A stretch of DNA of 64,000 nt from Cohnella sp. GbtcB17 (lineage in GTDB: Bacteria; Bacillota; Bacilli; Paenibacillales; Paenibacillaceae). Each line of letters starts with the position of its first letter. Position 1 is the stretch's first letter. A program made the translations under genes and the position numbers. Positions 19,084 to 28,141 of this stretch are shown here, piece after piece. The stretch lies in NCBI RefSeq assembly GCF_019091135.1, contig NZ_JAGXJW010000012.1, forward strand, positions 95,140 to 159,139. Direction: 5' to 3'. The notes under the pieces were generated by a model. That model was given only the letters and a program-made list of their open reading frames with translations, was not told where the DNA came from and did not search any database.

Positions 19084-21180
19084 TTACTTCCGCTTCATGG
19101 CGTCCAGCATACGTACGATCCAGACCGCCGCCTCGGCCCGCGTGGCGAGCGCGCCCGGGGCGAAGTCGCCGTCCGTCCTGCCGCCAACGACGATGATGCC
19201 GTTTTTCTCGGCGGCGGACACTGCGCCTCTGGCCCAGGCCGGGATGTCGGCGTCGTCCTCGTATGCGGTCGCCGGCTCCGCCGCCGGGGGCAGGCCTGAG
19301 GCCTTAAACGTCATTGCCGCCATCTCCGCGTGGGTGATGTTGGCGGCAGGACGGAACGTCCCGTCCGGATAACCGCCGACGATGCCCAGCTCGACGCTTT
19401 GCGAGATCGCCGCGAGCGCCCAGCCCGGTATCCGGCTTCGATCCTTGAACGCGGGCGTCCGGCCTTCGGTCCCGGATTTCAAGGCGTTCATGAGCATGAC
19501 GGCGAACTCCGCCCTCGTGACGCTGCCCTCGGGACGGAAGGTTCCGTCGGGATAACCCTTCGCGATTTCCATGGCAAAAGCGCGCTTGATGTCTCCGCCA
19601 GCCCAATGATCCTTCGTGTCGGAGAACGAAGGATGCTGCGACGGTCCCGCACCCGAACCCGCGCTTGAACCGCTGCCTGGGCTTGAGCCCGAGCCCGATC
19701 CGTTGCCGCCGGTCTCGCCGCCGATCCCCGCCGTCACCGTCACTTCGCAATCTGCGATCAGACCGCCGTCCTCGCTGCGGGCCGCGACGATCGCCGTTCC
19801 CGGCGATACGCCCTTGACGTTCCCTTCGCCGTCCACCGCGGCAATCGCCGCATTGCTGCTCGTCCATGCGACCTTCTTGTTTGTCGCGTTGACCGGCGAG
19901 ACGACCGCGGACAGACGCGTCGCGCCCCCGGCCGCCAAGGACAGCTTCGTCTTGTTCAAGACGATGCCTGCCGCCTTGATCCGCAGCGCGTAGATGCCCA
20001 GCTTGACGCTCTGCGTGGCGACCGCATACACCGTGCCGTCCGGCCCCACGCCCGGGGAGACGACGCCGTTCGGCGAGCCTGCGTCGTACCGCCACAGGAC
20101 ATGCCCGTCCGCAGGATCGAACGCGCTCGCGCGCCCGTCATCGGCCAGCATGTACGCCGTGCCGTCGCTGCCGACGGCGATGCCGGCCGAGGCAGCCGAG
20201 ACGGCCGTCTTCCATTTCTCCTTGCCGTCCGACGAGACGGCATATAGCGCCGGGTCCGCAGCCGCGGCATACAGCGTTCCGTCGGCCGCGGCCGCGAGCG
20301 AGATGGGATCGCCGCCGAGCGCAAACCGCCACCGCAGCGAGCCTGCCGGGGTGACCGCGTGCACCTTGCGATCATCCGTCGCCATATAGACCGTACCGTC
20401 GGGTCCGACCGCAGGTCCCGCCTTGATCGTTCGAGTCGCCCGGTATACCCAGCTTGTGCGGCCGTCCGGCGCGACGGCGGCGAGCGTATCGCCGCTCCCG
20501 ACGACATAAACGGTCCCGTCCGCGGCGACCGCGATCCGGGCCGTGCCGGCGAATAGCGCGTTCAGCCGCCACTTTTCCGCGCCGTCCTCCGGCCAAATGG
20601 CGCGAAGCGACCCATCTTCTCCGGCAGCGTACACCGTGCCGTCGGCGCCCAAAACGGGCTTCGCTTTGTAGGCGCCCCGCCCCGCGGAAGACCACTTGCG
20701 CTTGCCGTCCGCGCCGACGGCTACGATCTCGCCCCCGCCGCCCCCGATTCCAACGCTCGCATAGAGCGTCCCGTCCGGCGCTGCGGCGACAGGACCGATC
20801 AGCGGCGCCGGCAGGTCCGCGCTCCACTTCGGCTTGCCGTCGTATCCGAACGCGACCGCTTTGCCGATTGCGTCGCCGAAGATGGACACCGCGTTGTACG
20901 CCAGGTAAACCGTGCCGTCGGCTGCCGCTGTCGCCGGACCGCTCGGGTCGGCGATCGAGTTGCCGTCCGACGTCCAGGACCAGACCAGACTGACGTCTGC
21001 CGCCTTGGCCGGCGTAATGACGATGTCCGGGATGACGACGCCGGGGAGCTCGATTGGCCCGACCGGCTTAACGATCGTGCCGGTCGGAACGGCCGCGGCG
21101 GCCTCCCCTTCGATCCCTGCGGATACGGCGAGGCAAACGACCAGTCCCAGCAAGCCTTTTTGTCGCCAGCGCAAGTTCAT
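19084..21180 (-). CDS. Surface protein: PQQ-like propeller, BIG2 and three SLH domains
   Basis: Residues 1-30 are a signal peptide ending in Ala repeats. About residues 70-400 hold repeated blades with the motif DGTVYxA, as in PQQ-like beta-propellers. Residues about 405-490 are a BIG2 Ig-like domain (TKLSLAAGG, AWTSSNAAIAAVD). A Gly/Ser linker follows, and then three SLH domains (RPEGSVTRAEFAVMLM, RPAANITHAEMAAM and APGALATRAEAAVWI) that bind secondary wall polymer. The protein should be displayed non-covalently on the wall. The propeller could bind a partner or polymer; no cofactor residues can be claimed. It lies 17 nt after a lipoprotein gene, so the two are probably co-transcribed. Confidence 0.92.
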   Translation of the reverse strand: MNLRWRQKGLLGLVVCLAVSAGIEGEAAAAVPTGTIVKPVGPIELPGVVIPDIVITPAKAADVSLVWSWTSDGNSIADPSGPATAAADGTVYLAYNAVSIFGDAIGKAVAFGYDGKPKWSADLPAPLIGPVAAAPDGTLYASVGIGGGGGEIVAVGADGKRKWSSAGRGAYKAKPVLGADGTVYAAGEDGSLRAIWPEDGAEKWRLNALFAGTARIAVAADGTVYVVGSGDTLAAVAPDGRTSWVYRATRTIKAGPAVGPDGTVYMATDDRKVHAVTPAGSLRWRFALGGDPISLAAAADGTLYAAAADPALYAVSSDGKEKWKTAVSAASAGIAVGSDGTAYMLADDGRASAFDPADGHVLWRYDAGSPNGVVSPGVGPDGTVYAVATQSVKLGIYALRIKAAGIVLNKTKLSLAAGGATRLSAVVSPVNATNKKVAWTSSNAAIAAVDGEGNVKGVSPGTAIVAARSEDGGLIADCEVTVTAGIGGETGGNGSGSGSSPGSGSSAGSGAGPSQHPSFSDTKDHWAGGDIKRAFAMEIAKGYPDGTFRPEGSVTRAEFAVMLMNALKSGTEGRTPAFKDRSRIPGWALAAISQSVELGIVGGYPDGTFRPAANITHAEMAAMTFKASGLPPAAEPATAYEDDADIPAWARGAVSAAEKNGIIVVGGRTDGDFAPGALATRAEAAVWIVRMLDAMKRK

Positions 21181-21197
21181 CTGCCCGTCGGCCTCCT

Positions 21198-21809
21198 CTA
21201 CATATTAGCCGTTATATCGATGCTGATCTGCACCTGTCTGACTTGCGTCGGATCCTCCGGATTTTTGAAAATGCTAATCGTCAGCTGCCCGGCCATGCCG
21301 ATCGCTTCTCCCAATGCCTCGCTCGTATAGGTGATCGTCTGTATCTTGGATTCAGGATTCTCCTCGTCCTTCGTCTGAACCGCATCTGCGGGCAAAAACG
21401 GCTTGATAAACGCCAGCGCGTCGTCCGGGCTCGCCTTCTCCTTGCGGTCCACGTACGCATTGTAAATGTTGAACGCGCGGCCCTGATCCTCCGTCACCTT
21501 GAGCTTTCCGTCCATATAACTCACGATGATGCCGTCGTCCTGCCGAATGCCTGCGCCAAACTTGTCGTCGAAGTATCGAAGCTCGCCGCCCACGACCGCT
21601 TTTTGCATGACCGAAGCGTCCCCTGCGGGCTCTCCGCCCTCGCTGCTTTGGCTCTCCGGGACGGCGGTTTGCGATGGGGCTATCGACCCGCTTACCGAAG
21701 CGGACGGATGCGATGCGCCCCCTTCGCCGTTCCCGCCGCAAGCCGCGAGCAGGCAAGCCAGCGCAAACGCCGGCACGACGGCGAACGGCCGTTTTCTTTT
21801 TCGAATCAT
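21198..21809 (-). CDS. Putative lipoprotein, co-transcribed with SLH gene
   Basis: A 203-residue protein with a basic N-terminus, a hydrophobic stretch and the lipobox LLAAC near residue 24, so it should be anchored to the membrane outer face. A Ser/Gly/Glu-rich linker follows. The ~130-residue C-terminal domain contains YFDDKFGAGIRQDDG and DALAFIKPFLPAD. No family was recognised. It is the first gene of a two-gene unit with the SLH propeller protein. It is divergent from the LuxR-type regulator, which might control it (inference from position only). Confidence 0.8.
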   Translation of the reverse strand: MIRKRKRPFAVVPAFALACLLAACGGNGEGGASHPSASVSGSIAPSQTAVPESQSSEGGEPAGDASVMQKAVVGGELRYFDDKFGAGIRQDDGIIVSYMDGKLKVTEDQGRAFNIYNAYVDRKEKASPDDALAFIKPFLPADAVQTKDEENPESKIQTITYTSEALGEAIGMAGQLTISIFKNPEDPTQVRQVQISIDITANM

Positions 21810-21946
21810 GATGCACCCCGTTTCCGTTTATGTGAATTCAATCGAAACTACATTAGCATGTCGCGCCGGCAAGCGAATACGACCCGAAGGGAGTAAAAAA
21901 GAAGTATATTACGTTAGTCGCGGCTTTCGGATAGGAAAAAAGGCTT

Positions 21947-24079
21947 TTGTCTAATCCGTATCCAATTGATAGGATATTTGTAAAACGCATTCCATTCGAA
22001 GTCGGGACGGTGAACCCGCGCCTCATGTCTCATTTTCATTCAAACGCAAGCCACGGCATCGAGATCGACAGACTGGAGCAGCATTACTTGGTCGGCCGCG
22101 AAGCGGAGAAGGCCGCCTATCTCTCCTGGATCGCGGATCCGGCGCAGCGCCGGAAGATTCTGAACCTGTTCGGGACGGGCGGCGTCGGCAAAAGCTACCT
22201 GCTGAACGAGTTCCGCAGGCTGGCGGAGGGCGCCGGCGCGCGGTTCGTGTCGATGGACTGCCGCTCGCTGCGAACGCCGGAGGACTTTTGCCTCCTGCTG
22301 CTGCGGCGGCTACGGTACCGGACGGAGACGATCGAACGGGACGCCGATGCGGACCGGCTGACCGCCGTCTGCTTAGACGCGCTGGCCGAAGTCGCCGAAT
22401 CGCACAAAACCGTGCTCGCGCTCGATACGTTCGAGGATGCAGGAGAGCTCGAGCACTGGCTGCGGGAAGCGTTCCTGTCGCGCCTGGCCCCAGGCGTGCT
22501 CGCGGTCTTGTCCGGCAGATCGCCGCTGGGCGGGCCGTGGATGGCCTCGCCCGCATGGCGGCAATGGATCCACCGGCTCCCGCTGTCCGACTTGGACTTC
22601 GATGCGGTCAGGCTGTACGCCGAACGATCAGGCGTGACGAACGTCGCCGACCAGCGGGCCGTCTGGCAGAAGACGAAGGGGCACCCGCTCACGATGTCGC
22701 TGCTGGTGGCGACGATGATGGCGCATTCGCCCGGCAGGCAGACGGCATCGGAGGACGGCGCCGTATTCGGCCGCGTCGCCGCAGCCTGGCTGAGGGAAGT
22801 GCCGGAGCCCGCGATGAAGGAGCTCGTCGAAGCGGCGGCCGTGCTGCGGGTGTTTAACCAGGAGATCGTCGGCTACGTGCTGGACAGGGAGATTGGAGCG
22901 GACGAATTCCGCAGGCTGGCCGAATACTCGTTCGTCCAACGCATCGACCGCGGCTGGCTGCTGCACGACCTGCTGCGCGAGGCGATCGCCGAAGATTTGC
23001 GGTCGCGCGTGCCTCAGCGGTACGAAGAGCTATGGAAGCGATGCGTGCTGTATTACTATCGCAAGCTCAAGAGCACGGCGCGAAAAAAAACGATGTCTTG
23101 GGAAAACGCGGAGTGGTTTTATTATATCGGCAACCAGTTGATCCATGCCCTGTTCTACCAGCAGTCGGTCACGCACCGAATGGAGCCGCTGTCGCCTGCC
23201 AACTGGGAGGAGGCGCTGCGCTACGTGGAGCAGCGGTACGCCACCGTGCGCGAATATCCGGTTCGGCGCGTCGACCCCGTCTCGGGGCAGTCGTTCGACT
23301 ATTTGTACACGGTGCAGGACAGCCTGTTCGGCCTGAAGCACATCCATCTGGATTCGCTCTATGCGCTCGATCCGGGCAGCGTGAAGCTGGCGCGCGATCT
23401 CGACGGCACCGTTTGCGGGCTTTTCGTCTTCATTGCCATCAACGAGCGGACGCTCGATTATCTAAAAAGCGAGCCCCTGTCCGCCGCCTACTTTTCCAGT
23501 CTGGACGAAACCAGGCTGAACGAGCTGCGCGTGCCCGCCCACCAGCGCGCGGGCTACTTCGTCAAGACGCTCGACGTCTACGATCCGTCCGACGGCGCGA
23601 TGATGCAGGCCGCGGGCATCGCCTTCATCACCCACATGCTCTCCGCCGGATTCGTCGTGGCGGCGCCTCCGCCCCATCCGCTGCCGAGGGACATCTTCTT
23701 GAGCTTCGGCGCAGAGATTCCGGACGTCGTCCATTACGATTACGACGAACGGATCGCGACGCCGTATTACGTCCTGGACACGCGCGGGCCCAAGCTGCAG
23801 GACTATTTGAACCGGACGATCGCGGCTATCGGCCTCGTTGACGAGACCGAGATCGAGACGGGGCCTGCAGCGGCGCCGGGGCCGCATCTCACGAGCCGCG
23901 AACGGGACGTGGCGGACCTGGTCGCCGAAGGGCGTGCCAACGCCGAGAACGCGGCGCGGCTGTTCATCAGCGAGACGACCGTCAAAAAGCACGTCGCGCA
24001 CATATTCAAAAAACTGAACGTGAAAAGCAGGGCGCAGCTGATCGGCTTATATGCGGGACGCGCGAGGGTTGGACGTTAG
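21947..24079 (+). CDS. LuxR-family regulator with STAND-type ATPase domain
   Basis: 710 residues. A P-loop (GTGGVGKS, 76-83) and a Walker-B-like strand (VLALDTFEDA) mark an N-terminal NTPase of the STAND/MalT type. The centre is an unassigned region of about 350 residues. The C-terminus is a LuxR/GerE helix-turn-helix (SRERDVADLVAEG, then ETTVKKHVAHIFKKL). Such proteins couple a signal, often a small ligand or protein partner, to transcription. The start at the TTG at 21947 is backed by AAAAAAGG 4 nt upstream; GTG 22010 or ATG 22025 are alternatives. It is divergent from the lipoprotein/SLH unit, its most likely local target. Confidence 0.85.
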   Translation: MSNPYPIDRIFVKRIPFEVGTVNPRLMSHFHSNASHGIEIDRLEQHYLVGREAEKAAYLSWIADPAQRRKILNLFGTGGVGKSYLLNEFRRLAEGAGARFVSMDCRSLRTPEDFCLLLLRRLRYRTETIERDADADRLTAVCLDALAEVAESHKTVLALDTFEDAGELEHWLREAFLSRLAPGVLAVLSGRSPLGGPWMASPAWRQWIHRLPLSDLDFDAVRLYAERSGVTNVADQRAVWQKTKGHPLTMSLLVATMMAHSPGRQTASEDGAVFGRVAAAWLREVPEPAMKELVEAAAVLRVFNQEIVGYVLDREIGADEFRRLAEYSFVQRIDRGWLLHDLLREAIAEDLRSRVPQRYEELWKRCVLYYYRKLKSTARKKTMSWENAEWFYYIGNQLIHALFYQQSVTHRMEPLSPANWEEALRYVEQRYATVREYPVRRVDPVSGQSFDYLYTVQDSLFGLKHIHLDSLYALDPGSVKLARDLDGTVCGLFVFIAINERTLDYLKSEPLSAAYFSSLDETRLNELRVPAHQRAGYFVKTLDVYDPSDGAMMQAAGIAFITHMLSAGFVVAAPPPHPLPRDIFLSFGAEIPDVVHYDYDERIATPYYVLDTRGPKLQDYLNRTIAAIGLVDETEIETGPAAAPGPHLTSRERDVADLVAEGRANAENAARLFISETTVKKHVAHIFKKLNVKSRAQLIGLYAGRARVGR

Positions 24080-24110
24080 CTCGAAGGGTATGGCGGGCGG
24101 CAATGGCAAA

Positions 24111-24149
24111 GACCGCAGTCGGCGGGCAGGTTGCCCACTGTCTGCGGTC
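24111..24149 (-). terminator. Possible terminator hairpin between convergent genes
   Basis: GACCGCAG and CTGCGGTC enclose a second short stem (GGGCA/TGCCC). On the minus strand it ends in only TTT, so it is a weak candidate terminator for queG and the regulator gene. Confidence 0.45.
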
Positions 24150-24221
24150 TATAGTTGCGGTCCGTTTCGTTATCCTGAATCGACGAGAAGATACGCATCT
24201 CGAACGACTTTTTCACACTCC

Positions 24222-25427
24222 TCAGTCGCCCGCGCGTCTGCCCCGCTTAGGCGCCGGCGCCGCAAGCTCGGCCAGGGCGCGGCTCGCCGCCGCGCGGACG
24301 CGCTCGTCCGCGTCGGCTTCGGCTGCCTCCGCTAGGGCAGCCTGCGCGATGTCTCCGCGGATGCGGCCGAGCGCCCAGGCCGCCGTCGCGCGCAGCTCAA
24401 AGCGCGGATCCTCGCGCAGCACACGGGCGACATCGCCCGCGGACGCCTCGTCGCGGAAGTTGCCGAGCCCGATCAGCGCATTGCGCTGGATCGGCTTGCG
24501 GCCGCGCCAGGCGGCGCTGCTCGCGCCGAACGTCTCCTTGAACTCGCGGTTGCCCATCTGCAGCAGCGGGCGAAGCAGCGGCTTGGCTATCTCCGGGTCC
24601 GGCAGCGTCTCGGCCTGATGCCGCGAATCGATGCCCCGGTTGATCGGGCATACGATCTGGCAGGTGTCGCAGCCGTACAGCCGATTGCCCATTTTGACCA
24701 TCGCTTCTTCGTCCAGCAGACCTTTGCTCTGGGTCAAGTAGGAAATGCACTTCTGCGCGTTCAACTGCCCCGGACCGACCAGCGCGCCCGTCGGACAGGC
24801 ATCGATGCAGATCGTGCAGTCCCCGCACTGATCCAGAAGCGGCGCGTCCGGCGGCAACGGCAAATTCGTGATCATCTCGCCAAGGTATATCCACGAGCCG
24901 AGTTCGTCGTTCATGATCATGCAGTTTTTGCCGCTCCAGCCGATCCCGGCACGCTCGGCGACCGCCCGGTCGGAGAGTGCGCCCGTGTCGACCATGGACA
25001 GCCACCTGAGCTCCGGCACCCGCTCCGCCAGCCATTCGGCAAGCCGTTCGAGCCGCCTGCCGAGCACGCGGTGATAATCCTCGCCCCATGCCGAACGCGA
25101 CAAAATGCCGCGGCGAGCCCCCGGCTCGGACACGGGCGGATTTTTTAGCTTCGACGGATAAGCGACCGCAATCGCCACGATCGAGCGGGGCTCCTCGAAC
25201 AACAGGGATGGCTGCGTCCGCTTGTCCAGGTCCGGCTCCTCGAAGCCCGACTCGTAGCCGAGCGCCCGATGCGCGGCGAGCCTCTCCCGCAGCTCCGGGA
25301 AAGGCTCGGCCGATGTCACGCCGACCCGGTCGATGCCAAGCGACTTCGCCGCCGCGAGCATATCCCTTTTCAACGACGACCAATAGGCGGGGCTGCGGCT
25401 CGGCGCCGCGATGCCCTCTTTATTCAA
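24222..25427 (-). CDS. queG: Epoxyqueuosine reductase
   Basis: Reduces epoxyqueuosine to queuosine in tRNA using cobalamin and two [4Fe-4S] clusters. The cluster motifs CGDCTICIDACPTGAL and CDTCQIVCP are both present, and the N-terminal domain carries the family segment around YHRVLGRRLERLAEWL. The C-terminal ~80 residues are HEAT/PBS-like repeats (RAATAWALGRIRGD), as in Bacillales QueG. The open frame extends to 25598, but that part overlaps the signal peptidase gene and looks non-coding. The TTG at 25427, preceded by GAGGAGGGAG, gives about 401 residues. It lies 22 nt after lepB in the same direction. Confidence 0.93.
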   Translation of the reverse strand: MNKEGIAAPSRSPAYWSSLKRDMLAAAKSLGIDRVGVTSAEPFPELRERLAAHRALGYESGFEEPDLDKRTQPSLLFEEPRSIVAIAVAYPSKLKNPPVSEPGARRGILSRSAWGEDYHRVLGRRLERLAEWLAERVPELRWLSMVDTGALSDRAVAERAGIGWSGKNCMIMNDELGSWIYLGEMITNLPLPPDAPLLDQCGDCTICIDACPTGALVGPGQLNAQKCISYLTQSKGLLDEEAMVKMGNRLYGCDTCQIVCPINRGIDSRHQAETLPDPEIAKPLLRPLLQMGNREFKETFGASSAAWRGRKPIQRNALIGLGNFRDEASAGDVARVLREDPRFELRATAAWALGRIRGDIAQAALAEAAEADADERVRAAASRALAELAAPAPKRGRRAGD

Positions 25428-25449
25428 CGTCAGGTCTCCCTCCTCGTTG

Positions 25450-26034
25450 CTACAGCCGCTTCCAGCGCACGATCGGCCACATGATGAATTCCGTCCGCCC
25501 GAGCAGCAGCGACTTCGGCACTTCCCCGAACGTACGGCTGTCCTTGCTCGCGCCGAGACGGCGATTGTCTCCCATAATGAAGTATTTCCCGTCTTCAACC
25601 TTGATCGGTCCGAAGTCCCCGTCCTCGATCGGACTATCGGTATAAGGCTCGACCCGAAGCTCGCCGTTCACGTACAGCTGTCCGCCTTTGCCCTCGACCG
25701 TATCGCCGGGCATGCCGATGATGCGTTTGACGAGAAACTTCTTCTTGTCCGGACCGTCGCTCGGATCCTTGAGGATCACGACGTCGCCTGCCTTCGGCTG
25801 GCCGAGCTCATAGGCGACCTTGTTGACGAACAGCCATTCGTGCTCGTACAACGTCGGCTCCATCGACTCTCCCTTGACCGTCGACAGCCTGAATACGAAA
25901 GCCCACAGCAGGATGACGATCGTAAAAGCGATGCCCAGGGCGCGCAGCCACTCCCAAAGCTCGCGTCGCCAGACGGATTCGGGCTTGACCGAGCGGGATC
26001 TGCCGGGCTGGGGAATGCCGGATGTCTGCTTCAT
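25450..26034 (-). CDS. lepB: Type I signal peptidase
   Basis: Cleaves signal peptides at the membrane. One N-terminal transmembrane helix (about residues 30-50) anchors the enzyme. The nucleophile is Ser57 in GESMEPTL and the general base is Lys103 in FLVKRIIGMPGD. The conserved box FIMGDNRR follows. Its 194 residues fit the SipS/SipT class. It overlaps the DUF402 gene upstream by 4 nt and is followed closely by queG, so the three form an operon. Confidence 0.96.
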   Translation of the reverse strand: MKQTSGIPQPGRSRSVKPESVWRRELWEWLRALGIAFTIVILLWAFVFRLSTVKGESMEPTLYEHEWLFVNKVAYELGQPKAGDVVILKDPSDGPDKKKFLVKRIIGMPGDTVEGKGGQLYVNGELRVEPYTDSPIEDGDFGPIKVEDGKYFIMGDNRRLGASKDSRTFGEVPKSLLLGRTEFIMWPIVRWKRL

Positions 26035-26627
26035 GGATACGACTCATTCTCCTTCGCCTGGGGGCTGTCTCTCCACTCGCGATAATAGCGTCTGGCTTCC
26101 TCGTCGCCGAACGGCTGTCCGAACGTCGCCACACGCTCGTGCAGCGCGCGCAGCCCATCTTCCACCTGTCCGCGAACGGATGCGCTGTATCGATATTCTT
26201 CCTTATGCTTGTCGTATTCGTCCCGGTCCAGGTCGAGCACCGATCCGCCAGGCAGAAGCACGACGTCCAGGTCGTAGTCGATATAGGTCAGCACATTGTT
26301 GTAACGATAGGGCGGAGACGCCACGTTGCAATAATAACGCACGCCCCGGTCCTCCAGCAGCGCCACCACGTTAAACCATTCGCCCGGCAGAAAAAAAGAA
26401 ACGGCCGGCACCCGGCTGATCCATTCTTTGCCGTCGGCTTCGCGAATCGGCGTATGATCGTTCACGTATACCATGATGCTCGCGTCCCGATGCGCGGGAT
26501 GGAGCCTGTCCTCCGGAACTTTCCAGTTCTCGAGCCACATGCGGTGGAGCGAGCCGTTGTGCTTAAAGCTCTTGATCGTACAGCTCTCGTATATAGATGT
26601 AGATATTAAGCCGCCGATGCGCTCCAT
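26031..26627 (-). CDS. DUF402 protein (nucleoside tri-/diphosphatase-like)
   Basis: 198 residues with the DUF402 core: VYCNVASPP-type strand (YYCNVASPPYRY) and YIDYDLDVVLLPGG, followed by DRDEYDKHKEEYRY. DUF402 members in staphylococci and bacilli hydrolyse nucleoside tri- and diphosphates; assignment here is by family. It overlaps lepB by 4 nt (ATGA-type coupling). Confidence 0.85.
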   Translation of the reverse strand: MERIGGLISTSIYESCTIKSFKHNGSLHRMWLENWKVPEDRLHPAHRDASIMVYVNDHTPIREADGKEWISRVPAVSFFLPGEWFNVVALLEDRGVRYYCNVASPPYRYNNVLTYIDYDLDVVLLPGGSVLDLDRDEYDKHKEEYRYSASVRGQVEDGLRALHERVATFGQPFGDEEARRYYREWRDSPQAKENESYP

Positions 26628-26783
26628 GCCAAGCCCCCTGCCGTAGAACCATTTAAGATAATATAAGAATAGTCTTTGTCGCTTTTTTCATTATACCCGA
26701 TTATCAGGAGTCGCATAAACTAAAGGATATTCCGAATGCCCGTTATTCCTTTATCCTAATTTACGACCGTTTACGTGCCTTTA

Positions 26784-26815
26784 GCAACAATTTTTTGCAA
26801 CAAGTTTGCGACAAG
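26784..26815 (+). repeat. GCRACAA direct repeats, candidate left island end
   Basis: Three direct copies of GCRACAA begin at 26784, 26797 and 26808, spaced 13 and 11 nt. Two matching copies at 11 nt spacing lie at 46543-46560, just past the island integrase. These are probably integrase binding or attachment-site sequences. The exact crossover core is not identified. Confidence 0.5.
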
Positions 26816-26876
26816 CGTCAGGCGGGATCTACTGTTACACTCGATCAGAACTTAGTATGGATCGAGGTACTATATT

Positions 26877-27203
26877 ATGAAGTCATCAAGCGAAAAGGTT
26901 CAGTATGCAAGGTCAGCGATTTATACTTTGCTCGGGCTTCTTGAGCCGGAAGAGGCGAATGCTGTATTAAATCATCTCAATGAGCGTTTTGGTCGATCAC
27001 TTCTGATCAAGCAAGACCTACCGAGGGTATTTACTTGCGAAGAACTTGCAAAGAGATGGAGGCTTCATGCCAATACAGTCCGCTTGCTGGCAGCAAATGA
27101 CAGTAGGCTTGGAGCGTTCAAACAAGGACGAAGATGGCTCGTCAGACAGGATTCTTTAGATGCCTATGAACAAGCAAAAACTGCGAAGAAGATTAAACGC
27201 TAA
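26877..27203 (+). CDS. Excisionase-like helix-turn-helix protein
   Basis: 108 residues. The C-terminal half has the excisionase/MerR-type fold: VFTCEELAKRWRLHANTVRLL, then GAFKQGRRWLVRQDSLDAYEQ. Such proteins help integrases excise elements or act as small regulators. The first 45 residues are a helical extension. Its location 60 nt inside the GCRACAA repeats at the left end of the island fits an Xis role (inference). It is followed by a terminator shared with a decayed gene on the other strand. Confidence 0.75.
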   Translation: MKSSSEKVQYARSAIYTLLGLLEPEEANAVLNHLNERFGRSLLIKQDLPRVFTCEELAKRWRLHANTVRLLAANDSRLGAFKQGRRWLVRQDSLDAYEQAKTAKKIKR

Positions 27204-27245
27204 AGAAGAGCCCTAGCAGCTATTCGCCGGGGCTTCTCTTTTTAT
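27204..27245. terminator. Terminator after the excisionase-like gene
   Basis: AAGAAGAGCCC and GGGCTTCTCTT pair with two internal mismatches and are followed by TTTTTAT on the plus strand. The stop codon of the decayed minus-strand gene lies inside the loop. Confidence 0.7.
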
Positions 27246-27635
27246 AACCCTTCGAAAGGTCCGGATACTTAACCTCGATCGGCAATCGTGGAATCTGTAT
27301 CTTTATAATCAGGTCCGAGTAGTCCTCTATCCTCTCTGTCATGTATGCGCGTAATGTAGCTCTCTCGATCTCGTACAGTCCGCGTCGGCCGGCTATAGAA
27401 TATGTAAAGATTAACTTTAGCCAGGAGCGTTCCGGCTTATCCTTGACCCAAATACGGAGTTCCTTAAGTCTACCGAGCGAGCGCTCGATTTCTCCTTGTA
27501 GGAAGCTACCTACAAGCTTTGTGATAGCTCTCGTGTACCAGTCGCCTCCTCATGCTGCTTACGGGCTAACTCCATAAGTGTCATGATCTCAACATGATCC
27601 TGGATGAGCTGAATGTCTTCTGCTTGTGCACTCAT
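27220..27635 (-). pseudogene. Decayed phage-type hypothetical gene, two frameshifts
   Basis: Three consecutive minus-strand reading frames together give one coherent protein of about 138 residues. It starts at the ATG at 27635 (MSAQAEDIQLIQDHVEIM) and shifts frame after ATGT into ITKLVGSFLQGEIERSLGRL. It shifts again after RSWLK into VNFTYSIAGRRGLYEIER and ends SPGE at 27220. No single frame is open throughout. Family not recognised. It follows another broken gene on the same strand by 6 nt, suggesting a dead two-gene operon. Confidence 0.6.
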
Positions 27636-27641
27636 GAGATA

Positions 27642-27840
27642 TCACACCCCTGAATCGGCAGCGGCCGACATGAAAGAATGCGACAGCATGCAGGCTGCGC
27701 GGCGCGTGCTTTGTCAGGTCGTAGGCCGATACCGTGTTGTCGATCACGCCAACTACTTTCATGGATCGTTGCGTGAATTTTCCCTGCTGGTCTTCGTAGA
27801 TCATCACGACGGATTGGCCAATTTATTTATTGAGGTTCAT
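27642..27840 (-). pseudogene. Decayed small gene with nonsense codon and frameshift
   Basis: A GGAGG site precedes the ATG at 27840. The frame reads MNLNK, then TAA at codon 6, then IGQSVVMIYEDQQGKFTQ and continues to about KHAPRS. A +1 shift then gives an end (SHSFMSAAADSGV) that stops at 27642, just before the next gene's ATG. The TAA probably replaces a sense codon such as TAC. Family not recognised, though it resembles short phage-borne proteins. Confidence 0.55.
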
Positions 27841-28141
27841 GGCGGGCCTCCTTAACTATGTGAATGGTACCGGGGCAACCTTCTTTCCAGTCCTCGAGTC
27901 CATTCTTTCGTAGTGATCACATTCAAGACTGCTTGTCGTGTCTTACCCATGTTCGCCTCGATTCGCCGTAACGAGAACATTTGCTCTCATTTTAACAGGA
28001 AGCATACGTTTTGCATACTCAAATAAGAACGTGCATTCTTATAAACTCTTTCTAAATATTTTGTAATCCAGGACTCGTCAAATTTCGCCACATATTGTAA
28101 CATTGGGAAGTGAAGTTATTCCTACAATTGGGGGATTTGGA
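27841..28141. other. Intergenic stretch without recognisable gene
   Basis: AT-rich, with no convincing frame on either strand. It must hold the promoter of the Ltp-type lipoprotein gene, but no clear -35/-10 pair was identified. Confidence 0.5.

Noticed and set aside
27341..27577. 78-codon plus-strand frame
   Set aside because: Lies antisense to a better supported, though broken, minus-strand gene and has no ribosome site.
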